NCBI RefSeq assembly: GCF_008728515.1
Contig: NC_044980.1
Coordinates: forward strand, 31,078,290 to 31,142,289
Reading direction: 5' to 3'
Length of the DNA stretch: 64,000 bases
From: Papio anubis
Lineage: Eukaryota; Chordata; Mammalia; Primates; Cercopithecidae
The notes below the pieces were generated by a model that made no database searches, had not been told where the DNA came from, and saw nothing but the letters and a program-made list of their open reading frames with translations. The translations under genes were made by a program, and so were the position numbers. Below, one piece after another: positions 42,944 through 54,285 of the stretch (its first letter is position 1; each line of letters starts with the position of its first letter).

Positions 42944-43300
42944 GTTTTTGTTGTTGTTGTTTTGAAGCGGAGTCTCGCTCTGTCACCCAGGCCGGAGTGC
43001 AATGGTGTGGTCTTGGCTCACTGCAACCTCTGCCTCCCAGGTTCAAGTGATTGTCCTGCCGCAGGCTCTCGAGTAACTGGGACTACAAGTGCCCACCACC
43101 ATTCCTGGCTAATTTTTGTGTTTTTAGTACAGATGGGATTTTGCCATCCACCACCACTCCCGGCTAATTTTTTAATTTTTAGTAGAGAGAGGGTTTTGCC
43201 ATGTTGAACAGGCTGGTCTCAAACTCTTGGCCTCAAATGATCCACCCGCCTCAGCCTCCCAAAGTGCTGGGATTATAGGTGTGAGCCACTGTCCCTGGCC
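42944..43300 (-). repeat. Alu with 55-bp internal tandem duplication
   Basis: GCCACTGTATTGT and GCCACTATATTGT flank it. CCACCACCATTCCTGGCTAA at 43093 and CCACCACCACTCCCGGCTAA at 43148 begin two copies of the linker region, making the element unusually long. Confidence 0.94.
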
Positions 43301-43540
43301 TGCCACTATATTGTTAATAGGAAGCTACCATATTGTTTGTGGGACGATGCCATAAGTAAAATTTTAAAAAACTGATAGACAAAGAGAAACGTACAAAACA
43401 GAATAGATGATGAAGTGAATACGTAAAAATGTGTAAATTAATGAGTAAAATACCCAGAAGAAAAATGTGTGGAGTGTATGAAATGGCAACTTCCAGAAGA
43501 AAAAGTGTAAATGGCAAAAAAGAAAAAAAAAAAATGCTTG
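43301..43540. other. AT-rich sequence, unassigned
   Basis: No gene recognised. May be the upstream continuation of the L1 relic. Confidence 0.35.
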
Positions 43541-44110
43541 AGCTGTTAGGTAATCAGAGAAACGCCAATCAAAGCAGTGGGATTTTTTTTTTTTTTTAAT
43601 CTTTACCATCCAGTTTAGACAATGTTAGGATTAAGGTTAGACTTAGGTAAAAACTTAAGAATGATGGAATCAAGCAGGGTAGAGTTTGGGTCTTTGCATA
43701 CCGTCAGTGAGAGTGAGACATGTCAAAGGTGTTTTGTCATCTGTTAAAATTGTACATATTCTTTGACTCAGAAATTGTACTTCTAGAATTGTGTTCTAAA
43801 GAAATACTTGCATCTGAACACATATTCACTCCAGAAGTGTTTGAAATGGGGACAAATGAAAACTAAACATTTATCAAAAGAATGAATGAATAAAATATGT
43901 AAGTCCACATTACAGAACACTATGTGGCAATTTTAAAGAAGGAAGTGCATTTTTTTATATAGATGTAATGATCTCTAAAATGTCTCTCCCTAATCAGCCA
44001 CAAATGTAAAAAAAGAAAAGCAATAAAACATATCACTAAGGAAAGAGCAGCACAGTATAGCATAAGTACACTATGTGGCCATTAAGTCAAGTGATGTTTT
44101 TTTTTCTATA
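43540..44110 (+). repeat. Old L1 relic, 3' end
   Basis: Sense L1 3'-terminal type sequence: GAAACGCCAATCAAAGCAG, CTTTGACTCAGAAATTGTAC, TTCTAAAGAAATACTTGC and ACACTATGTGGCAATTTTAA. No open ORF2. Confidence 0.75.
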
Positions 44111-44230
44111 TGAATATAAGAGTAGATCGGTGCTGTGTCCAAAAGGTTGACATGAAAACCAGAAAACACCAATTATCTTGGGAAAAGAGAGTAGAATTAG
44201 GGAGGAGATTAAGCATTATCTGTATAGTTT

Positions 44231-44547
44231 GTTTTTGTTTTTGGTTTTTTTTTTGTATGTTGTTTTTGAGGTTTTTTTTTTTTTGTAATTTCTCTTTTTT
44301 CCTAAGCTGGAGTGCAGTGAGTCACTGCAGCCTCTACCTCCTGGGTTCAAGTGATTCTCCTGTCTCAGCCTCCCAAGTAGCTGGGATTACAGGCACCCAC
44401 CACCACACCCGGCTAATTTTGTAATTTTAGTAGAGACGGGGTTTTACCATGTTGGCCAGGCTGGTCTGTAACTCCTGACCTCAAGTCATCCGCCCGAGTT
44501 GGCCTTCCAAAGTGCTAGGGTTACAGGCATGAGCCACCATGCCTAGC
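44231..44547 (-). repeat. Alu with 17-bp target duplication
   Basis: CATTATCTGTATAGTTT (44214-44230) and CATTATCTATATAGTTT (44548-44564). Right arm partly deleted; long GTTTTT-rich tail. Confidence 0.95.
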
Positions 44548-44564
44548 CATTATCTATATAGTTT

Positions 44565-45035
44565 CATCGGCACACTGAAAAAACAGATCAGTGCATATCT
44601 TCCACAATTAACAATACATTTGTTTAAAGCATGTTGCTGCATTGGGTGAACTCTCAGGCTGGTAGTGACTCCAAGCTTTGGCTGAGTTTTCTAGTGCCAA
44701 GTTGTTTATGTGCCTCCCCTGGACCCCTTCCTCCCCTGCCACTCCTCCTTCCTCCCAGCTTGCTGAGCTTGCTGCCCAGACTCCCTTCTTCTCTCCTCTC
44801 TGATGAGGTTCTGCCCACTGGAGAAATTCCTCCCTTTGCCCTTCCACCCTTCTGAGAACAGTGGGTTGGCAAAGGACCAGGAAACTCCCTGACAGAAACT
44901 GCTTTTGTGAAGGATGCTGAGATGCGTGGGCCCTCAGCCATGGCCCAGGGTGGAATTGAGGTCTTATGGGAGGACCCAATGACTATTACAGGTAGAGCCC
45001 AGAGGCACTTCTGCATCAGGTAGATGCTGCATTTG
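44565..45035. other. Unique sequence
   Basis: Pyrimidine-rich at 44690-44850. Overlapping frames on both strands show no recognised domain. Confidence 0.4.
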
Positions 45036-45344
45036 TCTCTCTCTCTCTCTCTTTTTTTTTTTTTTTTTTGAGACTGAGTATTACTTTGTCGCCCAGGGTG
45101 GAATGCAGTGGCATGATCTTGACTCACTGCAACCTCTGCTTCCCGGGTTCAAGCAATTCTTGTGCCTCAGCCTCCTGAGTAGCTGGGATTACAGGCACCC
45201 GCTACCACACCCAGCTAATTTTTTGTATTTTTGGTAGAGACGGGGTTTCACCACATTGGCCAGGCTGGTCCTGACCTCAGGTGATTCGCCCGCCTCAGCC
45301 TCCCGAAGTGCTGGAATTGCAGGCATGATCCACCATGCCCGGCC
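45036..45344 (-). repeat. Alu with (TC)n-T tail
   Basis: TC run 45036-45051, then T19 and a full Alu ending CCACCATGCCCGGCC. Confidence 0.94.
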
Positions 45345-46420
45345 TCTGTACTTATCTCTTGAATGCCGCCTGGGTGCAAGAACCAGTGCCAGGCTGTGCC
45401 ATGTGCATACTTGGACTGGCCTATTCCTTGTGTGCTTGCTTCCTCCGTGTTTGCTATGGGCTGGGCTCATTCTTACCATCGATTTCTGTGTATTGACCAC
45501 TTCGATGAGTTCTGAAAATTCTACAATGTAGTGGATATTTTTAAGTACACACTTGGTAGGCTCTAGGGGAAAAGCAGATTTTACACACACACAAAATCGA
45601 TATGTAGTGTGAATGGAGAGGCGGTGACAGAGTGGGAAGTTTGTTAGGAAAGTGACTCTTGCTTCAGAAATGCCTGGAGCACTGTCGGCATCCTGGGACG
45701 CCCTCTCTGGGAGGACTTCGGGTGTCAGTGGAGAGACCACATTCGGAGCCTGAGAGCGGTGTGCACTTTCATCCACAGGCTTGATTTTGTTTCATTTTGC
45801 TTTCTGAGATGGAGAGAGCAGTATTGAGGATGGAGGAGGGCTAGAAGGGTGGCAGCTTTTCCAATAGGAACCATTTTTACAGCAGAGAAGTGCCATTCCT
45901 GAGATCTGCAGAGTCTGCTTCCCTCCTCTCACTGTCCTGATGATCAATTGTCTGTTGTTCTGTTGGAACAATGGGGGTGATTTTTCCACAGGAATCTGAC
46001 AAAATTTTGCATAGCTGTACTGAGAACTGCCAGTTGGGGGGACAGTGTCAAGAATGACACATGCCCAAATGCTGAGGGTTGCCTGTGCATGCACTGTGTC
46101 TCAAAACTGTCCTACGCTTTGCTTTCAGTCAGCAGTTTTATGTGGGGGGGGGAACTTTTTCTAAAGGAAAAATAAAATGGATTGGTTTATGGGAGGGACA
46201 GTCATACATAGCTTTGAAAGGCTGCTTCGTTGAAGAGTGGCAAGAGTCGGAGGGAGTGGGAGTTGATCAGCATTGTTAACTTCCAACACACAGTGGGCAT
46301 TTGGGCGTATCAAAGGGATACAACCCTGTTTTTCGAGCCTGGGTTCCAGGGGTGCAGCTGTTTTGGGCCATTTACGGCAGTGGAATTTGAATGGCACAGA
46401 CATTGCCCATAGAAGCTTTG
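45345..46420. other. 1.1 kb unique sequence
   Basis: No recognised exon or repeat. The 195-aa minus frame (45189-45776) owes part of its length to the neighbouring Alu and is not a credible gene. Confidence 0.45.
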
Positions 46421-46577
46421 CCTGCCTGCCTGCCTGCCTGCCTGCCGTCTGTCCTCCCTTCTTTCTTTCCTCCCTTCTTTCCTTCCTTCCTTCCTTTCTT
46501 CCTTCCTTCCTTTTTCCTTTTCTCTTCTTTCCCTATTCACTTCTCTCTTCTGCTTCCTTCCTTCCCTTCTTTCCCTC
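46421..46577. repeat. (CTGC)n(CCTT)n polypyrimidine tract
   Basis: About six CTGC units followed by about 130 bases of almost pure C/T sequence, forming the expanded tail of the next Alu. Confidence 0.95.
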
Positions 46578-46845
46578 CCTCTGTTGCCCAGGCGGGAGTG
46601 CAGTGCTATGATCTCAGCTCACTGCAACTTCTGCCTACCGAGTTCAAGTAATTCTCCTGCCTCAGCCTCCTGAGTAGCTGGGATTACAGGCACGCCACCA
46701 TGCTTGGCTTAATTTTTGTATTTGTAGTAGAGATGGGGTTTTACCATATTGGCCAGGCTGGTCTCAAACCCTTGACCTCAGGTCATCTGCCTGCCTTGGG
46801 CTCCCAAAGTGCTGGGATTACAGGTGTGAGCCACTGCACCTGGCC
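46578..46845 (-). repeat. Alu behind polypyrimidine tail
   Basis: Begins CTGTTGCCCAGGCGGG, ends GCCACTGCACCTGGCC. Confidence 0.93.
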
Positions 46846-48110
46846 CCCTGAAAGCTTTTCTAAAAAGAAAAGGGGATTGGATTGGTCAGGGCTATATACT
46901 CGATTTGTGAGGCAGTGGTGTCTTTGTAGGCTTAGCTGTTAATTAGGTGGTTTATACTCTACAAGGCATGTGAAATGATTTGAGGGAGAGAGGAGAATGT
47001 GCTTTTCTAACCCTTACTATGTCTTAAACACAGAGGGTAATCAATAACCAACTGTTGAGAATGTAGTTTTTCTTAACACTAAATCATTCCCTGAGAGAAG
47101 TTCGTAAGCTTGACCGATTTTAACTGCCTGTGAGTTGGAAATCTTTATGATAAATGCTGTGAGGGATAGGAAGTCAGTCTGGGATGATACAGGGCATGGG
47201 ATCTCACCATCGGGAGAATGGTCCCGTTCGGTAATGGAAAAACGCATGTTGGATGGAATGGAAATGTTCCCAGTCAAGATACCCTTGTGCCCGGAGCCAC
47301 AAAAAACTTTAGACCAACCTCTGTCGGCGTCAGTTTCTCCTTCCTCCGTTTCTCGACACTCCTCCTTGAGCCCCGTCCCCTATCACGTACATTTTTCGGG
47401 TTGTTCTATTGTTTGTCTTTGAAAAGATTGATTTATACATTTGTACAGAAAATCCCAGAGCCTTTTCCTCTTAATGCTATAAAGTTGCCATTTAATGAGG
47501 CGTTTGGAAGGCCACCCAGCCACTTGAAATCTGAAGTGTCACGCTGAGGGATCGTTACCAAGAAGTATTTACATTGGAGCTGTGGTTTTAGCTCTCTTTT
47601 GGCAATTGATTAATTTAGTGCGAGAGCCAGTAAATCCTTGGACAGATGAGGAACAGATTGGAGGGGAGGAGCTTCTGTTTCGGCCTTTTCTTTTGGAATG
47701 CTTTTAACACTTGGCAGGGGGAGGACTGTGTCCTTTTGTTTTGTTAAATAGTTCAAGTTGGCCATTTTCTGGTGCTGTTCAGAAAGGCCTGTCAGGCCAA
47801 CGGGGGGAAGTGATTGGTTGTCCTGGACCCTGGCTTTGCACAGACCTTACACTACTGTTGAGGAAATGTTTGAAATGCATTCTCTTAAAAGTAGGACTGT
47901 GTAAATAATAGATTCGGTCTGAAAGGGCCATCTGAGTATAAAGGCAGTGGGAGCCATGGGGGAAAAGCCCTTTACTCGCCAACACTTGGTTTAAGTGTTG
48001 GGAAGAAAAATGGTGCCATTTTGCTTCTAGAATTTGGAAGAGGGCCTGGTGGTGGCCTTACTGTGTCTGGGTAAGGGACTGCTGTTCTTGGAGGCATTAA
48101 GACGCACTGG
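46846..48110. other. 1.3 kb repeat-free block with retained CpGs
   Basis: No repeat recognised. CpGs are comparatively frequent at 47200-47410. AT-rich homeodomain-like TTGATTAATTTAG near 47605. Frames up to 109 aa have no known domain. A candidate regulatory block, not a supported gene. Confidence 0.4.
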
Positions 48111-48440
48111 GGCCGGGTGCAGTGGCTCATGCTTGTAATCCCAACACTTTGGGAGGCCGAGGTGGGCAGATCTTTTGAGGTCAGGAGTTCGAGACCAACT
48201 TGGCCAACATGGTGAAACCCCATCTCTACTAAATATACAAAAATTAGCCGGGTGTGGTAGTGCACACCTTGTAATCTCAGCTACTTGGGAGATTGACGCA
48301 GGAGAATCGCTTGAACCCGGGAGGCAGAAGTTGCAGCGAACCCAGATCATGTCACTGTAGTCCAGCCTGAGCGACTGAGCGAGACACTGTCCCCCTCCAA
48401 AAACAAAAGCAACCCCCTCCCCCCAAACAAAAAACACATA
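48111..48440 (+). repeat. Full-length Alu
   Basis: Starts GGCCGGGTGCAGTGGCTC; tail of mixed A and C runs (CCAAAAACAAAAGCAACCCC). Confidence 0.93.
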
Positions 48441-48531
48441 AGAAGCATTGCCCTCCTGAGCATTGACAAGGCTGGGGTCGTTTTTTCTGTGATTTTTTTG
48501 TGGAGAGAAATCCAAGAGAAGCTGTGGAGCA

Positions 48532-48706
48532 GCGCTGTCCAGTAGAACTTGGTGATGGCAGTGTTCTTTCTGTGAGGTGGCCAATACGGCAGCCGCTAGC
48601 CACATGCGAAATGTGACGCACATGACCCAAGAATTGAATGTTTCATTTTAATTAGGTTTAAATAGCAGCATGTGGCGAGTGTGTACGGTATGGGACAGCG
48701 CCGTTC
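48532..48706. mobile_element. DNA-transposon MITE relic with inverted termini
   Basis: GCGCTGTCCAGTAG at the left and ATGGGACAGCGC at the right are imperfect inverted repeats. Internal GCTAGCCACATGCGAAATG fits a known mammalian MER-type MITE (hAT-like). Exact family not assigned. Confidence 0.6.
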
Positions 48707-49487
48707 TGTGGGGGCTTTTTAATGCTTTTGCAGAATAACTCTGTTAACCCCCTTTGATTTTCACAGCTTGCTCACAAGGGACAGAGGTTTGGTAGAGGGT
48801 CAGTTCCCGGTAGGGAAAAATGAAGAAACCAAATGAATGGCTCAGATCGTGGACTAATAAAAACAGCCGAGCCGGGCCAAGAGCCAGGGCCCCTTCTTCC
48901 CTGATTCCCACCCCTTCCAGCCCCTCAGAACCCGGCTTTAGATGTTAATTACTAGTACTACTTAGCAGGGGACCCCAACCACAAAGGGAAGGCTGGCTTA
49001 ACATCTGGAATCTTGGCTGTGGGCTGTGTATTTAATCTTATCCTTTTAAATCAAACGGGCTTAATGAGCGGCGAGAGTTGGGAAGTCCCTGTGGGCCCCT
49101 AAATCCAAGGAGGAGTTTCTCTGGAACCAGAGGAAACAGGCCAGACAGGTGGAGTAACAGTAACTCCCCTCCCTCTTGGCCGCCTTTGCATGGCCCTGTC
49201 TGTGGCAATTAGAAGCAGAGAAGGACCTGTGGAGACTTGTGGTCCTAGTCTCCTATCCTTAATATGCTGTAAAACGGCCAGACCCCAGGACAAATGGCAT
49301 CCACTTGGATAAATCCGATGCTGTCAGTGCATCTGGCAACCGTATTAACACGCCCCTTGCCACACCATATCAACCAGAACCCTGAGATGAGTGCCTTAAT
49401 TGGCTCCAGCTCCATCCTCACCTTCTCTCATTCTTGCTGCTCCCTCTCATCCTGGAGGACTATAAGCAAAGCTCAGGGGTTTTTCCA
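48707..49487. other. Unique block, candidate conserved sequence
   Basis: No repeat recognised. Contains CCCCAACCACAAAGGG (RUNX-like core) near 48970 and TTTAAATCAAACGGGCTTAATG near 49045. No exon identified. Confidence 0.4.
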
Positions 49488-49783
49488 GTTATTTTTTCTT
49501 TTGAGACGGAGTCTCGCTCTGTGGCCCAGGCTGGAGTGCAATGGTGCGATCTCGGCTCACTGCCATCTCAGCCTCCTGGATTCAAGTGATTCTCCTGCCT
49601 CAGCCTCCCTTATTGCTGGGATTACAGGCATGCGCCAACACGCCCGGCTAATTTTGTATTTTTAGTGGAGACGGGGTTTTTCCATGTTGGTCAAGCTGGT
49701 CTTGAACTCCTGATCTCAGGTGATCCGCCCACCTCTGCTTCCAAGAGTGCTGGGATGACAGGCGTGAGCCACCGCGCCTGGCC
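49488..49783 (-). repeat. Full-length Alu
   Basis: GGTTTTTCCA on both sides (49478-49487 and 49784-49793). Confidence 0.95.
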
Positions 49784-50093
49784 GGTTTTTCCATTTCTAA
49801 GGGCACTGGAGAGGTGGAGACATTGTAGGCAGGGTACTGAGCCACTGAGGCAGGGAGGTCCAGGTTGGAACGGTGAACACTCACCAACACTGTCAATCCC
49901 AGCAGAGCCTTCCCCACTGCTCCCAATACATTCTAGCCATTGCCAGCTTCTCCCTGTGCCCAGACCATGCCAGTGTACTCAGTGGAGCCAAGGAGAGGCA
50001 AGACTGATACTGTTATCAAAGGGTTAATGAGATAATTAGGAAATCTGCTAATCTGCTGTGACAAATCCAAGCTACCTACCTACCGGTCATGCC
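49784..50093. other. Unique sequence
   Basis: About 300 bases, no recognised gene or repeat. Confidence 0.4.
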
Positions 50094-50390
50094 TTTTTTT
50101 TTAATATAGACAGGGTCTCACTTTGTTGCCCAGACTGGACTGTAGTAGTGCGATCACAGCTCACTGCAGCCTCAACCTCCCAGGCTCTGACAGTCCTTCC
50201 GCCTCAGCCTCCTGAGTAGCTGTGACCACAGGTGTGCACCACCATGCCTGGCTAATTTTTTTTATTTTTTGTAGAGATGTCTCACGTTATGTTGCCCAGG
50301 CTGGCCTTGAACTCCTAGGGCTCAAGCATTTCTCCCGCCTCAGCCTCCCAGAGTGCTGGGATTACAGGCATGAGACACTCTGCCTGGCCC
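50094..50390 (-). repeat. AluJ-like element
   Basis: J-type CTGCAGCCTCAACCTCC and TGTTGCCCAGGCTGGCCTTG. Ends GAGACACTCTGCCTGGCC. Confidence 0.93.
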
Positions 50391-50736
50391 CAAACTCTTA
50401 ACAAAACTAATTTCTGGATTACCTTCTCCTCAGGGTCTATCTACCCATCTCCCTAATGTACCTGTTGCTCTGCTGACCAGCAAATAACCACAGCAGGTCA
50501 CGGGAGGGACATGATCTTAAAAACAAGACTCATAAACCAAAAGCAAGATGTATTTACTGTTTACTGATAGGGTGATCATAAGATTTATTGTACACACAGG
50601 GCACTTCTGAGAGTGAAAGAGAGCACTGATAATTAGACTGGGATAACCAGTTTAAACCAAGATGATCCAAGAACAATAGGGCAGGTAGGGCATCTACTGT
50701 GTGCCAGGCTATGCCTGAGTTTGGGGTACATAGGTG
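50391..50736. other. Non-Alu sequence, possible old repeat
   Basis: TAGGGTGATCATAAGATTTA to AACCAGTTTAAACCAAGATG may be a MER-type relic. No gene. Confidence 0.4.
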
Positions 50737-50989
50737 TAGTGGGCCTAGACCACAGCTCACTGCAGCCTCGACATCCTGGACTCAAGTGATCCTCCCACCT
50801 CATCCTCCCGAGTAGCTAGGTCTACAGGTGTGCACCACCACACCTGGCTAATTTTTTTGTATTTTTTTTGTAGAGAGAAGGGGGTCTCACTATGTTGCTA
50901 AGGCTGGTTTTGAACTTCTGGGCTCCAGCAGTCCTCCTGCCTCAGCCTCCCAGTGCTGGGATTACAGGTGTGTGCCATGGTGCCCAGCT
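50737..50989 (-). repeat. 3'-truncated AluJ-like element
   Basis: Starts inside the right arm near CACAGCTCACTGCAGCC with no tail; ends GCCATGGTGCCCAGC. Confidence 0.9.
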
Positions 50990-51406
50990 CGACCTAGTAT
51001 CTTAAGGAGCTCACAGCCTGACAGTGGAGACAGGTGTGCAGACCCAGGCAGTGCTACAGCGTGGGTGCTGAAACCAGTGTGAACAAAGTGTGGTGTGGGA
51101 GGAGCAATGGAGAGGGCAAGGGAGGGGTTTTCTAGAGGGAAGCAGATAAATACTAAGCTTTTCTTTTTCCTGTCTTGGCTTATTTCTCCAAGAAAGAATT
51201 TTTTTTAGATAATCTTGAAACTATTAAACTTGTATCCACTGACCAGGACCTTTCGCCCTTACCCTTGTGAGGGTTGTTTGTGTAGGCTTTGGCAGAGTCA
51301 CGTCTTGGTGAAGACCATAGATAGCAGCAATCCTTGAGACCATACTGTCCCCACGTTACTGCTTAGCCCGCCATCGATCGTGGTTTGCATTAAAACACAA
51401 AAACCT
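50990..51406. other. Unique sequence
   Basis: No recognised gene or repeat. Confidence 0.4.
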
Positions 51407-51697
51407 GGCTGGGTGCAGTGGCTCATGCCTGTAATCTCAGCACTTTGGGAGGCCAAAGTGGGCGGATTGCTTGACCCCAGGAGTTCAAGACCAGCCTGGG
51501 CAACATGGTGAAACCCTGTCTCTACAAAAAAACAAAAATTAGCCACATGTGGAGGTGCACACTTGTAGTCCCAGCTACTCAGGAGGGCTGAGGCACGAGA
51601 ATCACATGAACCTGGGAGGCGGAGGTTACAATGAGCTGAGATCACCATTGCACTCCAGCCTGGGTGACACAGCGAGACTTTGTCTCAAAACAGACAG
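51407..51697 (+). repeat. Full-length Alu
   Basis: Starts GGCTGGGTGCAGTGGCTC, ends GACTTTGTCTCAAAACAGAC. Confidence 0.94.
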
Positions 51698-51991
51698 AAA
51701 ACTTAATAGGTGGCTAATAAATTTCCACGAGTATAACGAGATTTTCCAGTGGAATAAATGTAGTGATCAGCTATGTCTAAGTCTGTCTTAAAGTATAAAT
51801 CACCTTGTGTAGGCTCTTATTCTATTTTTCTTATACTGGGGACTATTTAATTTCTCAGCAGGGATTGTGTGTGTGTGTGTCTGTGTGCTACCGTTACTAA
51901 AAATTTCAGACTAGGTAGAAAAAAATTGGCTTAGGCATTTGTTAACATGAAGTTGTACAGAAATTCCTGGGTTTAGTCTGATAATCAGCAC

Positions 51992-52289
51992 TTAATTAAT
52001 TGATTAATTTTGAGATGGAGTTTTGCTCTTGTTGCCAGGCTGGAGTGCAATGGTATAATCTTGGCTCACTGTAACCTCCGCCTCCCAGGTTCAAGCAATT
52101 CTCCTGCTTCACCCTCCCGAGTAGCTGGGATTACAGGCATGCGCCACCATTTATTTTTTTTTCAGTATTTTTAGTAGAGAGGGTTTCACCATGTTGGCCA
52201 GGCTGGTCTTGAACTCCTGACCACAAGTGATCCACTCACCTCAGCTCCCAAAGCGGTGGGGTTACAGGCGTGAGCCACCGCGCTCAGCC
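51992..52289 (-). repeat. Full-length Alu
   Basis: Tail TTAATTAATTGATTAATTTT; ends GAGCCACCGCGCTCAGCC. Preceded by a short TG run (51866-51880). Confidence 0.93.
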
Positions 52290-52936
52290 AGCACGTTGCG
52301 TTTTAAGGGTGCTCTGTGTGAGTGGAATTTGCACTGCAGTTTTGACTAAAATAAATTTAGTCTTCAGCTTTTCATTCCCCTAAGCTCTGGCCACAGCTGT
52401 AGCTGCATCTGGCCTACTCTTGAATGGACTGGAAGCCTGGCACGGTGGGGTGTAGGATTTCAACAGTGGTCTCAGTCCAGATTTTCCTGCTGTGGGATGA
52501 GTGACATCAAGGAGATAGGCTGTTCTTGATGTTTTTTCCCTTCCCAGCTTTTATGTATTGCACTAATAAGATCAGAATTATTTAAAAAAAAGTTTAAAAG
52601 GAAAATTCTCAGTCCCACCACTCAGTACATACCAAGTATATTTTGCTTTTCCAAGCTTCCAGACCCCTGTCTGCATGGACACTTACAATAACACGGTTAT
52701 AATTAGGGTGTGTCCTGACTTCATTTTATTCTGGTTTTTCTATAGTCTAAAATTAAGTTTGGGGTGAGCTGGTGTGACCTGAAGGGTTGAAAGATAATGT
52801 CATAAGTATGGCTATACCCTCAGCCCAATGCTACATGAGGGAAATGCCCCAGAAGGGGAACCAAAGGGTTGCTCAAGTGCTAGACAGTTATTCTGGAGTT
52901 CATTACCTCATTTTCTCAATCTTGTCCCAGTCTTGC
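52290..52936. other. Unique sequence
   Basis: No recognised gene or repeat. Confidence 0.4.
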
Positions 52937-53055
52937 CCGCCCTTCCTTCCTTCCTTCCTTCCCTCCCTCCCTCCCTCCCTCCCTCTCTCTCTCTTTCTCT
53001 CTCTTTCTCTCTTTCTTTCTTTCTTTCCTTCCTTCTTTCCTTCTTTCCTTTTTTC
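52937..53055. repeat. (CCTT)n(CCCT)n(CT)n(CTTT)n polypyrimidine tract
   Basis: About 115 bases of nearly pure C/T in successive tetranucleotide blocks, tailing the next Alu. Confidence 0.96.
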
Positions 53056-53335
53056 TTCGATGGGGTCTCACCCAGTCGCCCAGGCTGGAATACAATAGCA
53101 TGATTTCGGCTCACTGCAACCTCCGCCTCCCGGGTTCAAGTGATTCTCCTGACTCAGTCTCCTGAGTAGCTGGGATTACAGGCACCTGCCACCATGCCCA
53201 CCTAATTTTTGTATTTTTAGTAGAGACGGGATTTCACCATGTTGGCCAGGCTGGTCTCAAACTCCTGACCTCGTAATCTGCCCTCCTCGGCCTCCCAAAG
53301 TGCTAGGATTACAGGTGTGCACCACTGCGCCCAGC
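53056..53335 (-). repeat. Alu behind polypyrimidine tail
   Basis: GATGGGGTCTCACCCAGTCG to CACCACTGCGCCCAGC. Confidence 0.94.
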
Positions 53336-53361
53336 TGCCCTTTCTTTCTTTTGCCAAGTGC

Positions 53362-53705
53362 AATGGACTGAATGTTTCCGTCTCCCTAAAATCCATTTGT
53401 TGAAATCCTAACCCTGAAGGTTGACAGTGTATCAGGAGGTGGGGCTTTTGGGAAGCACTTAGGTTGGGGGGTAGAGCTCTCATGAATGGGATGAGTGCCA
53501 TTATGAACGAGGCCTGAGAAAGACTCCTTATCCCCTCTGCCATGAGAGGACACAGGCAGAAGACCGCCATCTGTGAATGGCCTCTCACCAGGTACTGCCA
53601 GTACCTTGATCTTGGCCTTCCTGGCCCCAGAACTGTGAGAAATACATTTCTACTGTTCATAAGCTACCCAGTCTATGATATTTTGTGATAGCAGCCCAGA
53701 TGGAA
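53362..53705 (+). repeat. MaLR-type LTR
   Basis: TTTGTTGAAATCCTAACCCT, TCATGAATGGGATGAGTGCC, CCTTGATCTTGGCCTTCC and ATAGCAGCCCAGATGG follow a MaLR LTR consensus. Solo LTR; no viral internal region. Confidence 0.8.
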
Positions 53706-54057
53706 GAAGATACCAAGATACTTTTAGCTCACTGACATGTCTTCTGTTGGGATTTGTCAGAAAGAGGATCTTCTCATTTGGCTGAGCCGATAGAGTGACT
53801 TTAAATTCTGCCCAGAGCCTTACATGAACATATTGTAAATCCCCTTCCTTGTTTTTTCACTCAGCCACAAAATACACATACCTCCCTCACGAAGGCGCCT
53901 CTACCTTTTCCTTCCTCACTCTGTCTGCTCCCACCCCTTTCAAAAGACGGTGTTATATGTTGATCCCTGAGCAGCGAAGCCTTTTCCCCACCCTGCCTCT
54001 GTCCTTTCTTCATGGCTGTGGGTAACAGGTGCCATGTTCCAGCCTCTGTCGGGTAAC
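53706..54057. other. Unique sequence
   Basis: No recognised gene. The 136-aa minus frame (53861-54271) overlaps a MIR. Confidence 0.4.
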
Positions 54058-54285
54058 TGGCTTTATTAAGCTCTAGCGATGTGCCAGGGCTTTTCCATAC
54101 ATTCTCACTGTAACCCCCCCGCCCAGCCACACTGCAATAGCGATTTGTTCCGCTTTGCTCATGTGGAGGCTGCAGGTTGGAATTTAAGAATTGTGCACAA
54201 GGACACAGACTCGGGAACAGCAGGATCCAGAGCCGGCAGACTTCAGATCCTGGTATTCTCCATTGGACCATGCTTACATGTGACC
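54058..54285 (-). repeat. MIR SINE relic
   Basis: Inverted MIR: TTATTAAGCTCTAGCGATGTG, CTCATGTGGAGGCTGCAGG and GGATCCAGAGCCGGCAGAC. Confidence 0.8.

Noticed and set aside
44608..45127. Overlapping 123-aa and 157-aa minus frames
   Set aside because: Charged low-complexity translation of C/T-rich DNA and an Alu tail; frames conflict with each other.
45189..45776. 195-aa minus-strand frame
   Set aside because: It runs out of an Alu into unique sequence; no domain, no splice context, no conservation evidence.
46391..46651. Proline/serine-rich repeat peptide (PACLPACLP, FLPSFLP)
   Set aside because: Translation of the CTGC and CCTT repeat tract.
48027..48623. 198-aa minus-strand frame, the longest in the window
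   Set aside because: Its centre is antisense Alu sequence and the rest has no recognised domain.
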